Source: Gloeocapsopsis dulcis | Lineage (GTDB): Bacteria > Cyanobacteriota > Cyanobacteriia > Cyanobacteriales > Chroococcidiopsidaceae | DNA: 64,000 nt | Reading direction: 5' to 3' | NCBI RefSeq assembly: GCF_032163395.1 | Contig: NZ_CP119968.1 | Span: forward strand, 3,064,001 to 3,128,000 | Part shown: one piece after another, positions 56,933-64,000 of the stretch | Numbering within the stretch: the first letter of the stretch is position 1 | Layout of the letters: every line of letters starts with the position of its first letter | Notes under the pieces: generated by a model | Told to the model about the DNA's origin: nothing | The model's database searches: none | Seen by the model: the letters and a program-made list of their open reading frames with translations, nothing else | Made by a program: the position numbers and the translations under genes

Positions 56933-57412
56933 GTGAAAGTGAGACAGCATGAATTGCCATCAGAATGTTCGCTTCGTCCCGCCCGCAAAGATGACATTTG
57001 GACGCTGCGGAAATTGGTGCTAAGTGCCAAACTCGATCCGACTCAATTACACTGGGCACAGTTTTGGGTGATTGAGTGTCATCAAAAAATTGTTGCTTGT
57101 GGGCAGTTGCGTAGCTTCAAGACAGCACAAGAACTTGGTAGTTTAGTTGTCTCACCAGCTTGGCGCGATCGCGGTTTAGGAAGTTATTTAGTCAAGTACT
57201 TGATTGCACAAGCAACACAGCCTCTTTATTTAGAATGTGTCGGTAGCAGACTAGCCGAATACTACACTCGCTTTGGTTTTGTGCCGATTTCTTGGCAGGC
57301 GTTACCCCAAAGCCTTAAACTCAAGTTTGGTATCTCACAGCTAGCTGCCAAGCTGATTCCTTTTTTGTCGGTAACTATTATGCAGTATCAAGATAGTGCT
57401 AACGAAGAGTAG
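56933..57412 (+). CDS. GNAT-family N-acetyltransferase
   Basis: The product of 159 residues, from GTG 56933 (VKVRQHELPSE), has the acetyl-CoA motif SPAWRDRGLGSYLVKYL and the later YYTRFGFVPISW. A TTG at 56930 also fits. Its acceptor is unknown; similar small GNATs lie near chlorophyll genes in some cyanobacteria, but I infer no role. GAGAGG precedes the start. Confidence 0.85.
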   Translation: MKVRQHELPSECSLRPARKDDIWTLRKLVLSAKLDPTQLHWAQFWVIECHQKIVACGQLRSFKTAQELGSLVVSPAWRDRGLGSYLVKYLIAQATQPLYLECVGSRLAEYYTRFGFVPISWQALPQSLKLKFGISQLAAKLIPFLSVTIMQYQDSANEE

Positions 57413-57449
57413 CAAGCGATCACTAGAAAACTATTTAGTAATTTATCTA

Positions 57450-58589
57450 TTATGCACTCACTTCCAGTAACGAGGTAAATTTTTCTGGCAAAAATAAAGT
57501 TTGCTTTAACTCTTCTTGAATAATATTAGTGACATTTCCTGCATGCTCCATACTATCAAATAACACTCTAGACAACTCAGAGTACTGCTGTAATATCTGC
57601 TTTTGAGAAACACTAAAACGGCATTTCTGTAGTTCTAAAAATATATCATTTAATTTAGTAGAATTAGCAGTTAAGTCAATAGATAAGTTATGATCTAAAC
57701 CACAAGAAATTTCAGTCTCAATTCCTAGAATGCACTCTATACAAAAAGCTCGAAATGCTGCCGGACTATAGATATTATTAATACTAACAGATTTTTCTTC
57801 TAGCCATGTTAAAAAGGGCTGAACAGATAGTTTCTTCTCAATAAATACATCGATTTTTTGTTTTATCAATATCAGTAGGTAATCTGCATTAGGTAGCATA
57901 GCAGCGACCAAGACACCAATTTGATGCCAACGATTTTCTGTTAATTGCTCAACAAGATACTTAAGAGATTGCTCTATTTTTTTAAAAGCGTAGCCTTCCA
58001 CAATTGCTTTGGCAGCCAAATATTCATGAAAAGAAAGGTCAGAAAATGCATAAATTCCTGGCGTCCATTCACTAAATAGCCTGTGTTGTGCTTGAAGAGA
58101 CTGTAGCACTTGCTTGCTTTGTCTGGTTGCTAACTCTGGTTGAATTTTAGTTTTAGATATTTTTTGGATATATTGAGTAATATACTGCTCTAGTTGCTGC
58201 TGCTTAACAAAGTATTCTCCCTCTACATAAGTCATCCAAGCAAGGTAACTTAATAGACCTTCTTTTTGGTTGAGTGTCATTTTCTTGTAGGTTTCATCTC
58301 CTACATCTTTAGCATCGTCCCACTGCGTTAAAAGAATTTGTAGCCCTGCATCATATAACCGAACGCGACTTGGAGGGATTTCACCTGTTTCCTCAAAGAC
58401 TAAACGCAGTAAAGTTAATAACAAAGGATTACTAATTATTTGTTGAACTATTTCATTTCCTTGAATTTTGGAAGACAAATTCCTCTTTTGATTTTTGAGC
58501 CAATAATATTTGTTTTTTATCTGAATTTGTTCATCAAATTTGATGCTTTTCTTTAAATTTAAAGTTGGCTCTAAGCTGATATTGAGCAT
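57450..58589 (-). CDS. NACHT-family protein lacking its NTPase domain
   Basis: The 379-residue ORF starts MLNISLEPTLNLKKS and joins about residue 45 the post-NTPase part of bacterial NACHT proteins: NPLLLTLLRLVFEETGEIPP, RVRLYDAGLQILLTQWDD, then the winged-helix and helical stretch ending FSDLSFHEYLAAKAIVEG, and a C-terminal helical region. There is no Walker A or B. Only 85 bp separate it from the sigF stop upstream, so the missing NTPase part is not simply out of frame. It is a truncated relic or a protein acting in trans with a partner elsewhere. ATG 58589 has no good ribosome-binding site. Confidence 0.7.
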   Translation of the reverse strand: MLNISLEPTLNLKKSIKFDEQIQIKNKYYWLKNQKRNLSSKIQGNEIVQQIISNPLLLTLLRLVFEETGEIPPSRVRLYDAGLQILLTQWDDAKDVGDETYKKMTLNQKEGLLSYLAWMTYVEGEYFVKQQQLEQYITQYIQKISKTKIQPELATRQSKQVLQSLQAQHRLFSEWTPGIYAFSDLSFHEYLAAKAIVEGYAFKKIEQSLKYLVEQLTENRWHQIGVLVAAMLPNADYLLILIKQKIDVFIEKKLSVQPFLTWLEEKSVSINNIYSPAAFRAFCIECILGIETEISCGLDHNLSIDLTANSTKLNDIFLELQKCRFSVSQKQILQQYSELSRVLFDSMEHAGNVTNIIQEELKQTLFLPEKFTSLLEVSA

Positions 58590-58674
58590 AGTATGTTTAC
58601 TGCTTTAATAATAACTCTATTTTTTAAGCTGCTAACTGTGGTTGCAATTGATGAAAGAACGAACAAGATAGGTG

Positions 58675-59460
58675 TTAAGCACCTGCTGCTAAAGCTGGTG
58701 ATTGTAATAAAGATACTAATTGAGCTTTACCTCTTTGAAGGTAGCGTGTTACTGTCATTGGGCTAGTACCAATATGTTGAGCTGCTTCTTTGCGTGAAAG
58801 TTCTTTTAAGAACACTAATTCAACTGCAATTCTTGTTTTCTCTTCCATCTGACTCATTGCACCTTGGAGCTGTTGACGCTCTTCTTCTTGTTGACGCAAG
58901 CTAGTAGAACGCGGATCAGCAAGTGCTTCACCTAACGTAATTGGACAATCAACATGATGTACAACAGTAGTATCTAAGCTTAAAGTAATGCGGTTTTGAA
59001 TTGCTAACTTACAATCGAGCCATTCTTGTACAGGCACTTGTAAAAAACGAGCAATTTCTAAATCAGTTGGACAACGCCCTAAAGAGGAAGTTAGCTTTTT
59101 ACGAACTTTTTGTCCTTGGTTGTAAATCTCTTGCCAACGGCGAGGAATTTTAACGGCACACGAGCGATCGCGTAAGTAATGAAGAATTTCACCTCGAATA
59201 TAAGGTACAGCAAAAGAGCTGAATGCATATCCTTGCTCAGGGTCAAATCTCTCAATTGCCCGAATCAAACCCAAATAACCTATTTGCTCTAAATCTTCAT
59301 ATGGTTCAGTGCATTGATGACTAAATCGGTGTGCCATTTTTCGCACTAGACCACTATGTAATTTGACTAGTTTATTGCGTAATCTAACTGAGGGCTGTTG
59401 ATGATATGAAATTAGAACTTCCCGTGCTTCTGAGTAGTTAGAATATTGAGTTTTAGGCAT
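58675..59460 (-). CDS. sigF: Group 3 sigma factor SigF
   Basis: The 261-residue sigma factor starts MPKTQYSNYSEAREVLISYH. Region 2 has LVRKMAHRFSHQCTEPYEDL and QIGYLGLIRAIERFD, then RGEILHYLRDRSCAVKIPRR. Region 4 (SRKEAAQHIGTSPMTVTRYL) ends with AQLVSLLQSPALAAGA. This matches SigF, which controls motility and pilus genes in Synechocystis. ATG 59460. Confidence 0.92.
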   Translation of the reverse strand: MPKTQYSNYSEAREVLISYHQQPSVRLRNKLVKLHSGLVRKMAHRFSHQCTEPYEDLEQIGYLGLIRAIERFDPEQGYAFSSFAVPYIRGEILHYLRDRSCAVKIPRRWQEIYNQGQKVRKKLTSSLGRCPTDLEIARFLQVPVQEWLDCKLAIQNRITLSLDTTVVHHVDCPITLGEALADPRSTSLRQQEEERQQLQGAMSQMEEKTRIAVELVFLKELSRKEAAQHIGTSPMTVTRYLQRGKAQLVSLLQSPALAAGA

Positions 59461-59890
59461 AAAAACTCCTAAGAGAAAACAAATGACGTTTTAGAAAAAT
59501 CTGTAAAAAATGGGCTAAACTTTTATCCAAGCTGAAATTATTTTCCGTAGATAAGCCATAAGAAACCATCGTCATTTCACTGAATTTCTGATGGCTGCCC
59601 ATTGACAGTTCGGCATTTTTACGTATATTCTCTGAGTACTAGAGGTGGTGTGTTGTCTCTACAGCTATACACACTAGATCGCTAAATTATTTGCCTTAAA
59701 GATCAGTTCTTGGGAGATTTGGTTAGATTTGAGATCAGGTGCTTATTTGACGTCACCAGATACTTTCATCCTGTAATCATCACAAGGCTTGGTAAAGACT
59801 CTTGTCGTGAAGTACTCAACAGTCGCTAAAATCGAAAATACAAATCAAACAGCGATCGCCCTTGTAAAAGTTCTTGTCTACTCAGATAAT
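59461..59890. other. Divergent gap between sigF and prfB
   Basis: These 430 bp contain no credible gene. Promoters of sigF (minus) and prfB (plus) must lie here. A HIP1 site stands near 59855. Confidence 0.4.
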
Positions 59891-61013
59891 ATGGAAGTCT
59901 TAGAAATTAAACGCGAAGTCGAAAGGTTATCTCATCGCCTGGGTAAAACCCAGGACTATCTTTGACGTACCAGCACTGACAGCAAAAATTCAAGATCTGG
60001 AACAGATTGCAGCCCAACCAGAGTTTTGGGACGATCAAGCAAGTGCCCAGCAAACGCTCCAAGAAATGAATGACCTGAAAGCGCATCTGCAACAGCACGA
60101 ACAATGGCAAGCGAGTTTAGAAGACACAAAAGCAGTGCTGGAACTTTTAGAGCTAGAAGTTGATGAAGCACTGCTAAATGAAGCTGAATCAAATGTAGTG
60201 CAGCTGAATCGAGAACTCGATCAATGGGAGCTACAACAGTTGTTATCTGGTCTTTATGACGAAAAAGGTGCAGTTCTGACAATTAATGCTGGCGCAGGAG
60301 GAACTGACGCCCAAGATTGGGCAGAAATGCTACTACGGATGTACACTCGCTGGGGAGAAAATCAAGGTTATAAGGTGAATCTTGCCGAACTTTCTGAAGG
60401 AGATGAAGCCGGAATTAAATCTGCTACGCTGGAAATCTCAGGTCGTTATGCTTACGGATACTTACAAGGCGAAAAAGGAACGCATCGCTTAGTTCGGATT
60501 TCTCCGTTTAATGCTAACGGCAAGCGGCAAACGAGTTTTGCTGGTGTAGAAGTTATGCCCCAAATAGATAATTCGGTACATCTAGAAATACCAGAAAAAG
60601 ATTTAGAAGTCACAACATCTAGGGCTGGCGGTAAAGGTGGGCAAAACGTCAACAAAGTAGAAACAGCAGTACGGATTGTCCATATTCCTACCGGTATCGC
60701 AGTCCGCTGTACTCAAGAGCGCAGTCAGTTGCAAAACAAAGAAAAAGCATTGGTGATTCTCAAGGCAAAACTACTTATTGTTGCCCAAGAACAACGTGCC
60801 CAAGAAATTGCCCAAATTCGGGGCGATATGGTAGAAGCTGCCTGGGGGAACCAAATTCGTAACTATGTCTTTCATCCCTATCAACTCGTGAAAGATTTGC
60901 GAACTAATGTGGAAACAACTGCGATCGCCGACGTGATGAATGGCGAAATCAATTTGTTTATCCAAGCTTACCTCCGTCAAGAAAATCAACTTGTAGAGAG
61001 CAATATTGCTTAG
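59891..61013 (+). CDS. prfB: Peptide chain release factor 2 with programmed +1 frameshift
   Basis: The first part begins at ATG 59891 ([17 protein letters not shown]) and reaches an in-frame TGA at 59963 inside TATCTTTGAC. Skipping one base, the second frame continues [12 protein letters not shown] and is open to 61013, 373 residues in total. This is the classic prfB autoregulation: when RF2 is scarce, the ribosome slips +1 at CTT-TGA. The Shine-Dalgarno-like AGG (59952-59954) lies five bases before CTT rather than three, so the slip may be weaker. The domain motif [14 protein letters not shown] contains the catalytic GGQ. RF2 recognises UAA and UGA. Gene callers would lose the first 58 residues. 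Confidence 0.95.
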
Positions 61014-61115
61014 TTAAGAAGAGTTTCTTATGTAAGGGAGATGGGGAGTCGTGAAGTGTTGAGCTTAAGAGAGTTTTGATTTGAGAGTGTTGAGTTTAAG
61101 AGAGTTATGAGTGTT

Positions 61116-61146
61116 GAGTTAAGAAGATTCTTTTAATTCAAAACTC
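61116..61146. repeat. Copy of the dispersed 31-bp repeat (opposite orientation)
   Basis: GAGTTAAGAAGATTCTTTTA then ATTCAAAACTC is the reverse complement of 51020-51050 with one mismatch. It lies in a GAGTTTAAGAGAG/AAAACTCAAAATTCAG tract at 61060-61175 downstream of prfB. Confidence 0.75.
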
Positions 61147-61271
61147 AAAATTCAGAATTCAAAACTCAACACTAGCCACTAGTCACTCGCCCCTGGCTCC
61201 TGCTTTCTCAAACTGTTACATTGGGGGAAGAATCGATAACAGTATATTTAACTAAAATCTATAGCAATTTT

Positions 61272-61463
61272 ATGAGCAATTCGTCTGTACCACAAACGGT
61301 AAGTCCTTCCTCTGAATCTACTCCACCCGAGCCGAAGCCAAGCTATGTTAAGCTTGCCATGCGTAATATGGTGCGTAAGCGAGCTACTTCGCTGCAGCAC
61401 TTCATTCTAACTACGGTTGGGCTTTTAGCCGTTCTTATCGGACTTGCTTATCTAACTCGATGA
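61272..61463 (+). CDS. DUF3285 small membrane protein
   Basis: The 63-residue protein starts at ATG 61272 (MSNSSVPQTVS). The conserved core YVKLAMRNMVRKRATSLQHF is followed by one membrane helix (ILTTVGLLAVLIGLAYL). DUF3285 occurs in cyanobacteria, next to ybeY in many genomes. The open frame to 61221 is not needed. It overlaps ybeY by the four bases ATGA. Function unknown. Confidence 0.85.
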   Translation: MSNSSVPQTVSPSSESTPPEPKPSYVKLAMRNMVRKRATSLQHFILTTVGLLAVLIGLAYLTR

Positions 61464-62020
61464 CAAAACAACAAAGCAGTACCAAAGATTTACAACAACT
61501 GCAAATCGAAATCAGCATACAAAATTATTGTTTAGATTCTTCAGAAGTAGAACAGCAAGCTATCTCTAACTTGATTGCGGTAGAAACTTGGGAGACATGG
61601 TTTCAATGCTGGCTCGAAAATCTCCAAGACGATCTTCCCCCAGCCCTCGGATATGAGCTTAGCCTCCGCTTAACTAGTGACGCTGAGATTCAGGTGTTGA
61701 ATGCACAATACCGTCAGCAAGACAAACCTACAGACGTACTAGCATTTGCAGCATTAGAAAATAATTTCCCTCTACCGATTGAGCTGCGATCGCATCTTCC
61801 CTTATATCTTGGTGATATAGTAGTCTCGGTTGACACAGCCGCAAGGCAAGCTCATCAGCAGCAACACACTCTGCAAATTGAACTAGCTTGGCTAGCAGTG
61901 CATGGTTTACTTCATCTGCTGGGCTGGGATCACCCTGACGATGATAGCCTTAACCAAATGCTGACTCAGCAAGCCAACTTACTAGAAAAAGTCAATCTTG
62001 CAATCAATACCCAGCACTAA
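61460..62020 (+). CDS. ybeY: rRNA maturation endoribonuclease YbeY
   Basis: The 186-residue protein has the zinc site in AVHGLLHLLGWDH (HxxxHxxxxxH) and the strand RQQDKPTDVLAFA. YbeY trims 16S rRNA and helps ribosome quality control. The ATG overlaps the TGA of the DUF3285 gene (ATGA), so the two are translationally coupled. A 40-residue N-terminal extension is usual in cyanobacteria. Confidence 0.94.
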   Translation: MTKQQSSTKDLQQLQIEISIQNYCLDSSEVEQQAISNLIAVETWETWFQCWLENLQDDLPPALGYELSLRLTSDAEIQVLNAQYRQQDKPTDVLAFAALENNFPLPIELRSHLPLYLGDIVVSVDTAARQAHQQQHTLQIELAWLAVHGLLHLLGWDHPDDDSLNQMLTQQANLLEKVNLAINTQH

Positions 62021-62111
62021 AATGCACATCGTCACTGAGTTACTTTCATGTGAGATGATAAATCACCTTCAGTTTGTTATCCAATAACTCCCGTGCTCTG
62101 GTTTCGTGTAT

Positions 62112-62558
62112 ATGTCTCAAGAAATTTCCACATCACAGCCGAACAAACCAGAAGCTTCGAGAAAGCGGGAATTTTCTTGGCGAGTTGCTACCAATTTATT
62201 GACTAGTTTTAAATATGCTTGGAGTGGCATAAGTTATACTTTTACGACTCAACGCAACTTTCGCATTCATTTATTAATTGGTGCTTTAGCAATAAGTTTA
62301 GGTGTTTCATTGCATCTACAAGCAATTGAGTTGGCGGTTATTGGGATTACTAGTGGATTAGTGCTGGCGTTAGAAGTCATGAACACAGCAATTGAGTCTG
62401 TTGTCGATCTGACCGTCAAGCAAAATTATCACGAACTTGCCAAAATCGCTAAAGACTGCGCTGCGGGTGCGGTACTTGTTGCAGCATTGGCAGCTGTCCT
62501 CGTCGCCGGAATACTCTTACTACCTCCTTTACTAGTCTTAGTACGTGCCGCTTTATGA
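62112..62558 (+). CDS. dgkA: Diacylglycerol/undecaprenol kinase family protein
   Basis: This 148-residue membrane protein (ATG 62112; an in-frame GTG lies at 62106) has the DagK core: FRIHLLIGALAISLG, VLALEVMNTAIESVVDL with the catalytic Glu pattern, and DCAAGAVLVAALAAVLVAG. The N-terminal 35 residues are soluble. Substrate (diacylglycerol or undecaprenol) not resolved. It lies 91 bp after ybeY on the same strand. Confidence 0.9.
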   Translation: MSQEISTSQPNKPEASRKREFSWRVATNLLTSFKYAWSGISYTFTTQRNFRIHLLIGALAISLGVSLHLQAIELAVIGITSGLVLALEVMNTAIESVVDLTVKQNYHELAKIAKDCAAGAVLVAALAAVLVAGILLLPPLLVLVRAAL

Positions 62559-62589
62559 TAGAGAAGAGTAAGAATGAGGACAAATAGCC

Positions 62590-63186
62590 TTGCTCATAGT
62601 TATCGATAACTACGACAGCTTTACCTATAATTTGGTACAGTACCTCGGGGAACTGGCAACCGAATTTCCTGTTGCAGCAGAAATTCAAGTATACCGCAAC
62701 GATCAGATTACTTTAGAGCAAATCCGTCAGTTGCAACCAGCGGGAATTGTCATCTCTCCAGGTCCTGGACGCCCTGAAGATGCTGGTATTTCTTTAGATA
62801 TCATTCGTCACCTAGGACCTAACTTGCCAATTCTCGGCGTATGTTTGGGACATCAAAGCATTGGTCAAGTCTTTGGCGGTAAGATTGTCTCTGCACCAGA
62901 ACTCATGCATGGTAAAACATCCGATGTTGCTCACATTGGCATTGGTGTTTTTAAAGGATTAGAAAATCCTCTGACCGCAACTCGGTATCATAGTTTAGTA
63001 ATCGATCCGCAAACCTGTCCAGACGTACTAGAAATTACGGCCTGGGTAGACGACGGCACAATTATGGGTGTAAGACACCGAAACTATCCACACATTGAAG
63101 GCGTCCAATTTCACCCAGAGAGTGTGCTAACAAATTCAGGAAAGCAACTACTACGAAATTTCCTGGAACAATTGGAGAAAAGATGA
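62590..63186 (+). CDS. trpG: Anthranilate/aminodeoxychorismate synthase glutamine amidotransferase
   Basis: The 198-residue class I glutaminase has the triad C85 in GVCLGHQ and the H/E pair in VQFHPES. The frame starts at TTG 62590 (MLIVIDNYDSFTYNL); a stop lies directly upstream, so there is no other start. It supplies ammonia to TrpE or PabB; pabA is the alternative name. It overlaps the following MBL gene by four bases. Confidence 0.93.
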   Translation: MLIVIDNYDSFTYNLVQYLGELATEFPVAAEIQVYRNDQITLEQIRQLQPAGIVISPGPGRPEDAGISLDIIRHLGPNLPILGVCLGHQSIGQVFGGKIVSAPELMHGKTSDVAHIGIGVFKGLENPLTATRYHSLVIDPQTCPDVLEITAWVDDGTIMGVRHRNYPHIEGVQFHPESVLTNSGKQLLRNFLEQLEKR

Positions 63187-63953
63187 AACGGCGACAATTA
63201 ATGCAATACGCTGGGGCTGGGTTGCTAACAACTATGGCAACTACCCTAGTCAAATTTCAATCTGCTGTAGCACAAGAGGGTTCGTTATCTGTTAGATGGC
63301 TAGGTCATACGTGCTTTTTATTCACTGGAGGTAGAACCCGCGTCTTAGTCAACCCATTTCAGGCGTTGGGTTGTACTGCTGGCTATCGTCCTCCCAACGT
63401 TGAGGCAGATTTAGTCTTAATCAGCAGTCAGTTACTTGATGAAGGTGCTGTAGCAGCAGTGCCAGGTAATCCTCGTTTGATTTATGAACCAGGAGTATAT
63501 GAGTTTAATAATATCCAATTTCAAGGAATAGCCACAGACCACGATCGCGTCGGAGGAAGACGTTTTGGGACAAATGTTGCATGGCGTTGGACACAAGCAG
63601 GCATTAACATTCTGCACTTAGGAGGTGCTGCAGCGCCAATCACAATTGAGCAGAAAATCTTGATGGGCACTCCTGATATGGTACTTGTTCCCGTGGGAGG
63701 TGGTGCAAAAGCTTACAATTCCCAGGAAGCTCAAGCAGCAGTAAAAATGCTGAATCCCAAGCTAGTCATTCCCACTCATTATCGTACCCAAGCCGCAGAT
63801 GAAGCGAGCTGCGATATCGTTGCTCTTGATGAGTTTCTTACTGTGATGGATGGAATGCCTGTGCGGCGTTCAAACTCTGATTCAGTTACCTTAAGAGCTG
63901 CTGATTTACCACAAAATGGCTCGGCAATTCAAGTGTTAAGCTACCAATTTTAG
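63183..63953 (+). CDS. MBL-fold protein with Tat-like signal and altered metal motif
   Basis: The 256-residue protein starts MKRRQLMQYAGAGLL, a twin-arginine-like signal (RRQLM, hydrophobic stretch, AVA cleavage at about residue 30), and has a metallo-beta-lactamase fold (VRWLGHTCFLF). The canonical HxHxDH is replaced by ISSQLLDEGAV; VIPTHY is kept. It might therefore not bind two zincs or be a pseudoenzyme. The ATG overlaps the trpG stop (ATGA), suggesting coupling. Export is inferred. Confidence 0.85.
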   Translation: MKRRQLMQYAGAGLLTTMATTLVKFQSAVAQEGSLSVRWLGHTCFLFTGGRTRVLVNPFQALGCTAGYRPPNVEADLVLISSQLLDEGAVAAVPGNPRLIYEPGVYEFNNIQFQGIATDHDRVGGRRFGTNVAWRWTQAGINILHLGGAAAPITIEQKILMGTPDMVLVPVGGGAKAYNSQEAQAAVKMLNPKLVIPTHYRTQAADEASCDIVALDEFLTVMDGMPVRRSNSDSVTLRAADLPQNGSAIQVLSYQF

Positions 63954-64000
63954 CGATCGCCTCCTCTTGAGATTACCACCTTGGCAGCCTTGTTCAAGGT

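Noticed and set aside
1-64000. CRISPR arrays, prophage, rRNA or integrase genes
   Set aside because: No spaced direct repeats, phage structural genes, rRNA-like sequence or recombinase genes were seen.

Overview
The window comes from a beta-cyanobacterium, probably a Chroococcidiopsis/Gloeocapsopsis-type or related filamentous lineage; that genus-level guess is inference. The evidence is a complete beta-carboxysome operon (ccmK-K-L-M-N-O), CO2-uptake NDH-1 genes, a magnesium chelatase chlD, cyanobacteria-only families (DUF1816, DUF3285, DUF3124), group 2 and SigF-type sigma factors, and very frequent HIP1 octamers (GCGATCGC). Base composition is about 40-45% G+C, except for a clearly richer stretch at about 0.5-2.5 kb.

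Layout. 0-3.2 kb: start of a PLP-dependent decarboxylase, then a GC-rich pair (GH43 glycosidase and PhyH-type dioxygenase) that looks acquired, then a tiny proline-rich ORF. 3.4-8 kb: ychF, a membrane/winged-helix gene split by an in-frame stop, a heavily decayed P-type ATPase, and an ATP-binding protein. 8-14.4 kb: trpS, metF-like, an EamA transporter, an isochorismatase-like hydrolase, an RRM protein and rpsU, and a MerR regulator divergent from a small membrane protein. 14.4-25.3 kb: the inorganic-carbon locus, with a LysR (CmpR/RbcR type) regulator, ccmK2-K1-L-M-N-O on the minus strand and ndhF4-ndhD4-cupB diverging from it. 25.4-32.8 kb: guanine deaminase, a GNAT, a broken DUF433 gene, an HhH protein, a YdeI-like protein, a decayed second trpS, and a DUF4258/DUF2283 pair lodged against the 3' end of priA. 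33.5-39.4 kb: a group 2 sigma factor, GNAT, O-methyltransferase, trhO, tRNA-Ala(UGC), two Uma2 genes and a DUF1816 protein. 39.6-43.7 kb: ion homeostasis (K+ channel, TrkA-like protein, DUF3124 lipoprotein, Na+/H+ antiporter). 43.9-52.5 kb: argD, ruvC, yvcK, tsaE, a long gap with hairpins, an FG-GAP/UnbV protein and dihydroorotase. 52.8-64 kb: lepB, IS1-like and histidine-kinase remnants, chlD, a GNAT, a NACHT protein lacking its NTPase domain, sigF, prfB with programmed frameshift, then a compact run DUF3285-ybeY-dgkA-trpG-MBL.

Functionally, the clearest system is the CO2-concentrating locus: NDH-1 CO2 hydration (NdhF4/NdhD4/CupB) supplies bicarbonate to the carboxysome shell and CcmM/CcmN core encoded next door, with a LysR regulator alongside. 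Most other genes are housekeeping.

The most unusual structures are scars. A 57-60 bp copy of the priA 3' end flanks the DUF4258/DUF2283 pair, as if a micro-island had integrated at a gene end. Several genes are caught at different stages of decay (P-type ATPase, trpS copy, DUF433, IS1-like transposase, histidine kinase, membrane/winged-helix gene). A dispersed repeat supplies the same C-terminal SKF-stop to two unrelated genes. No CRISPR array, prophage or complete defence system is visible.
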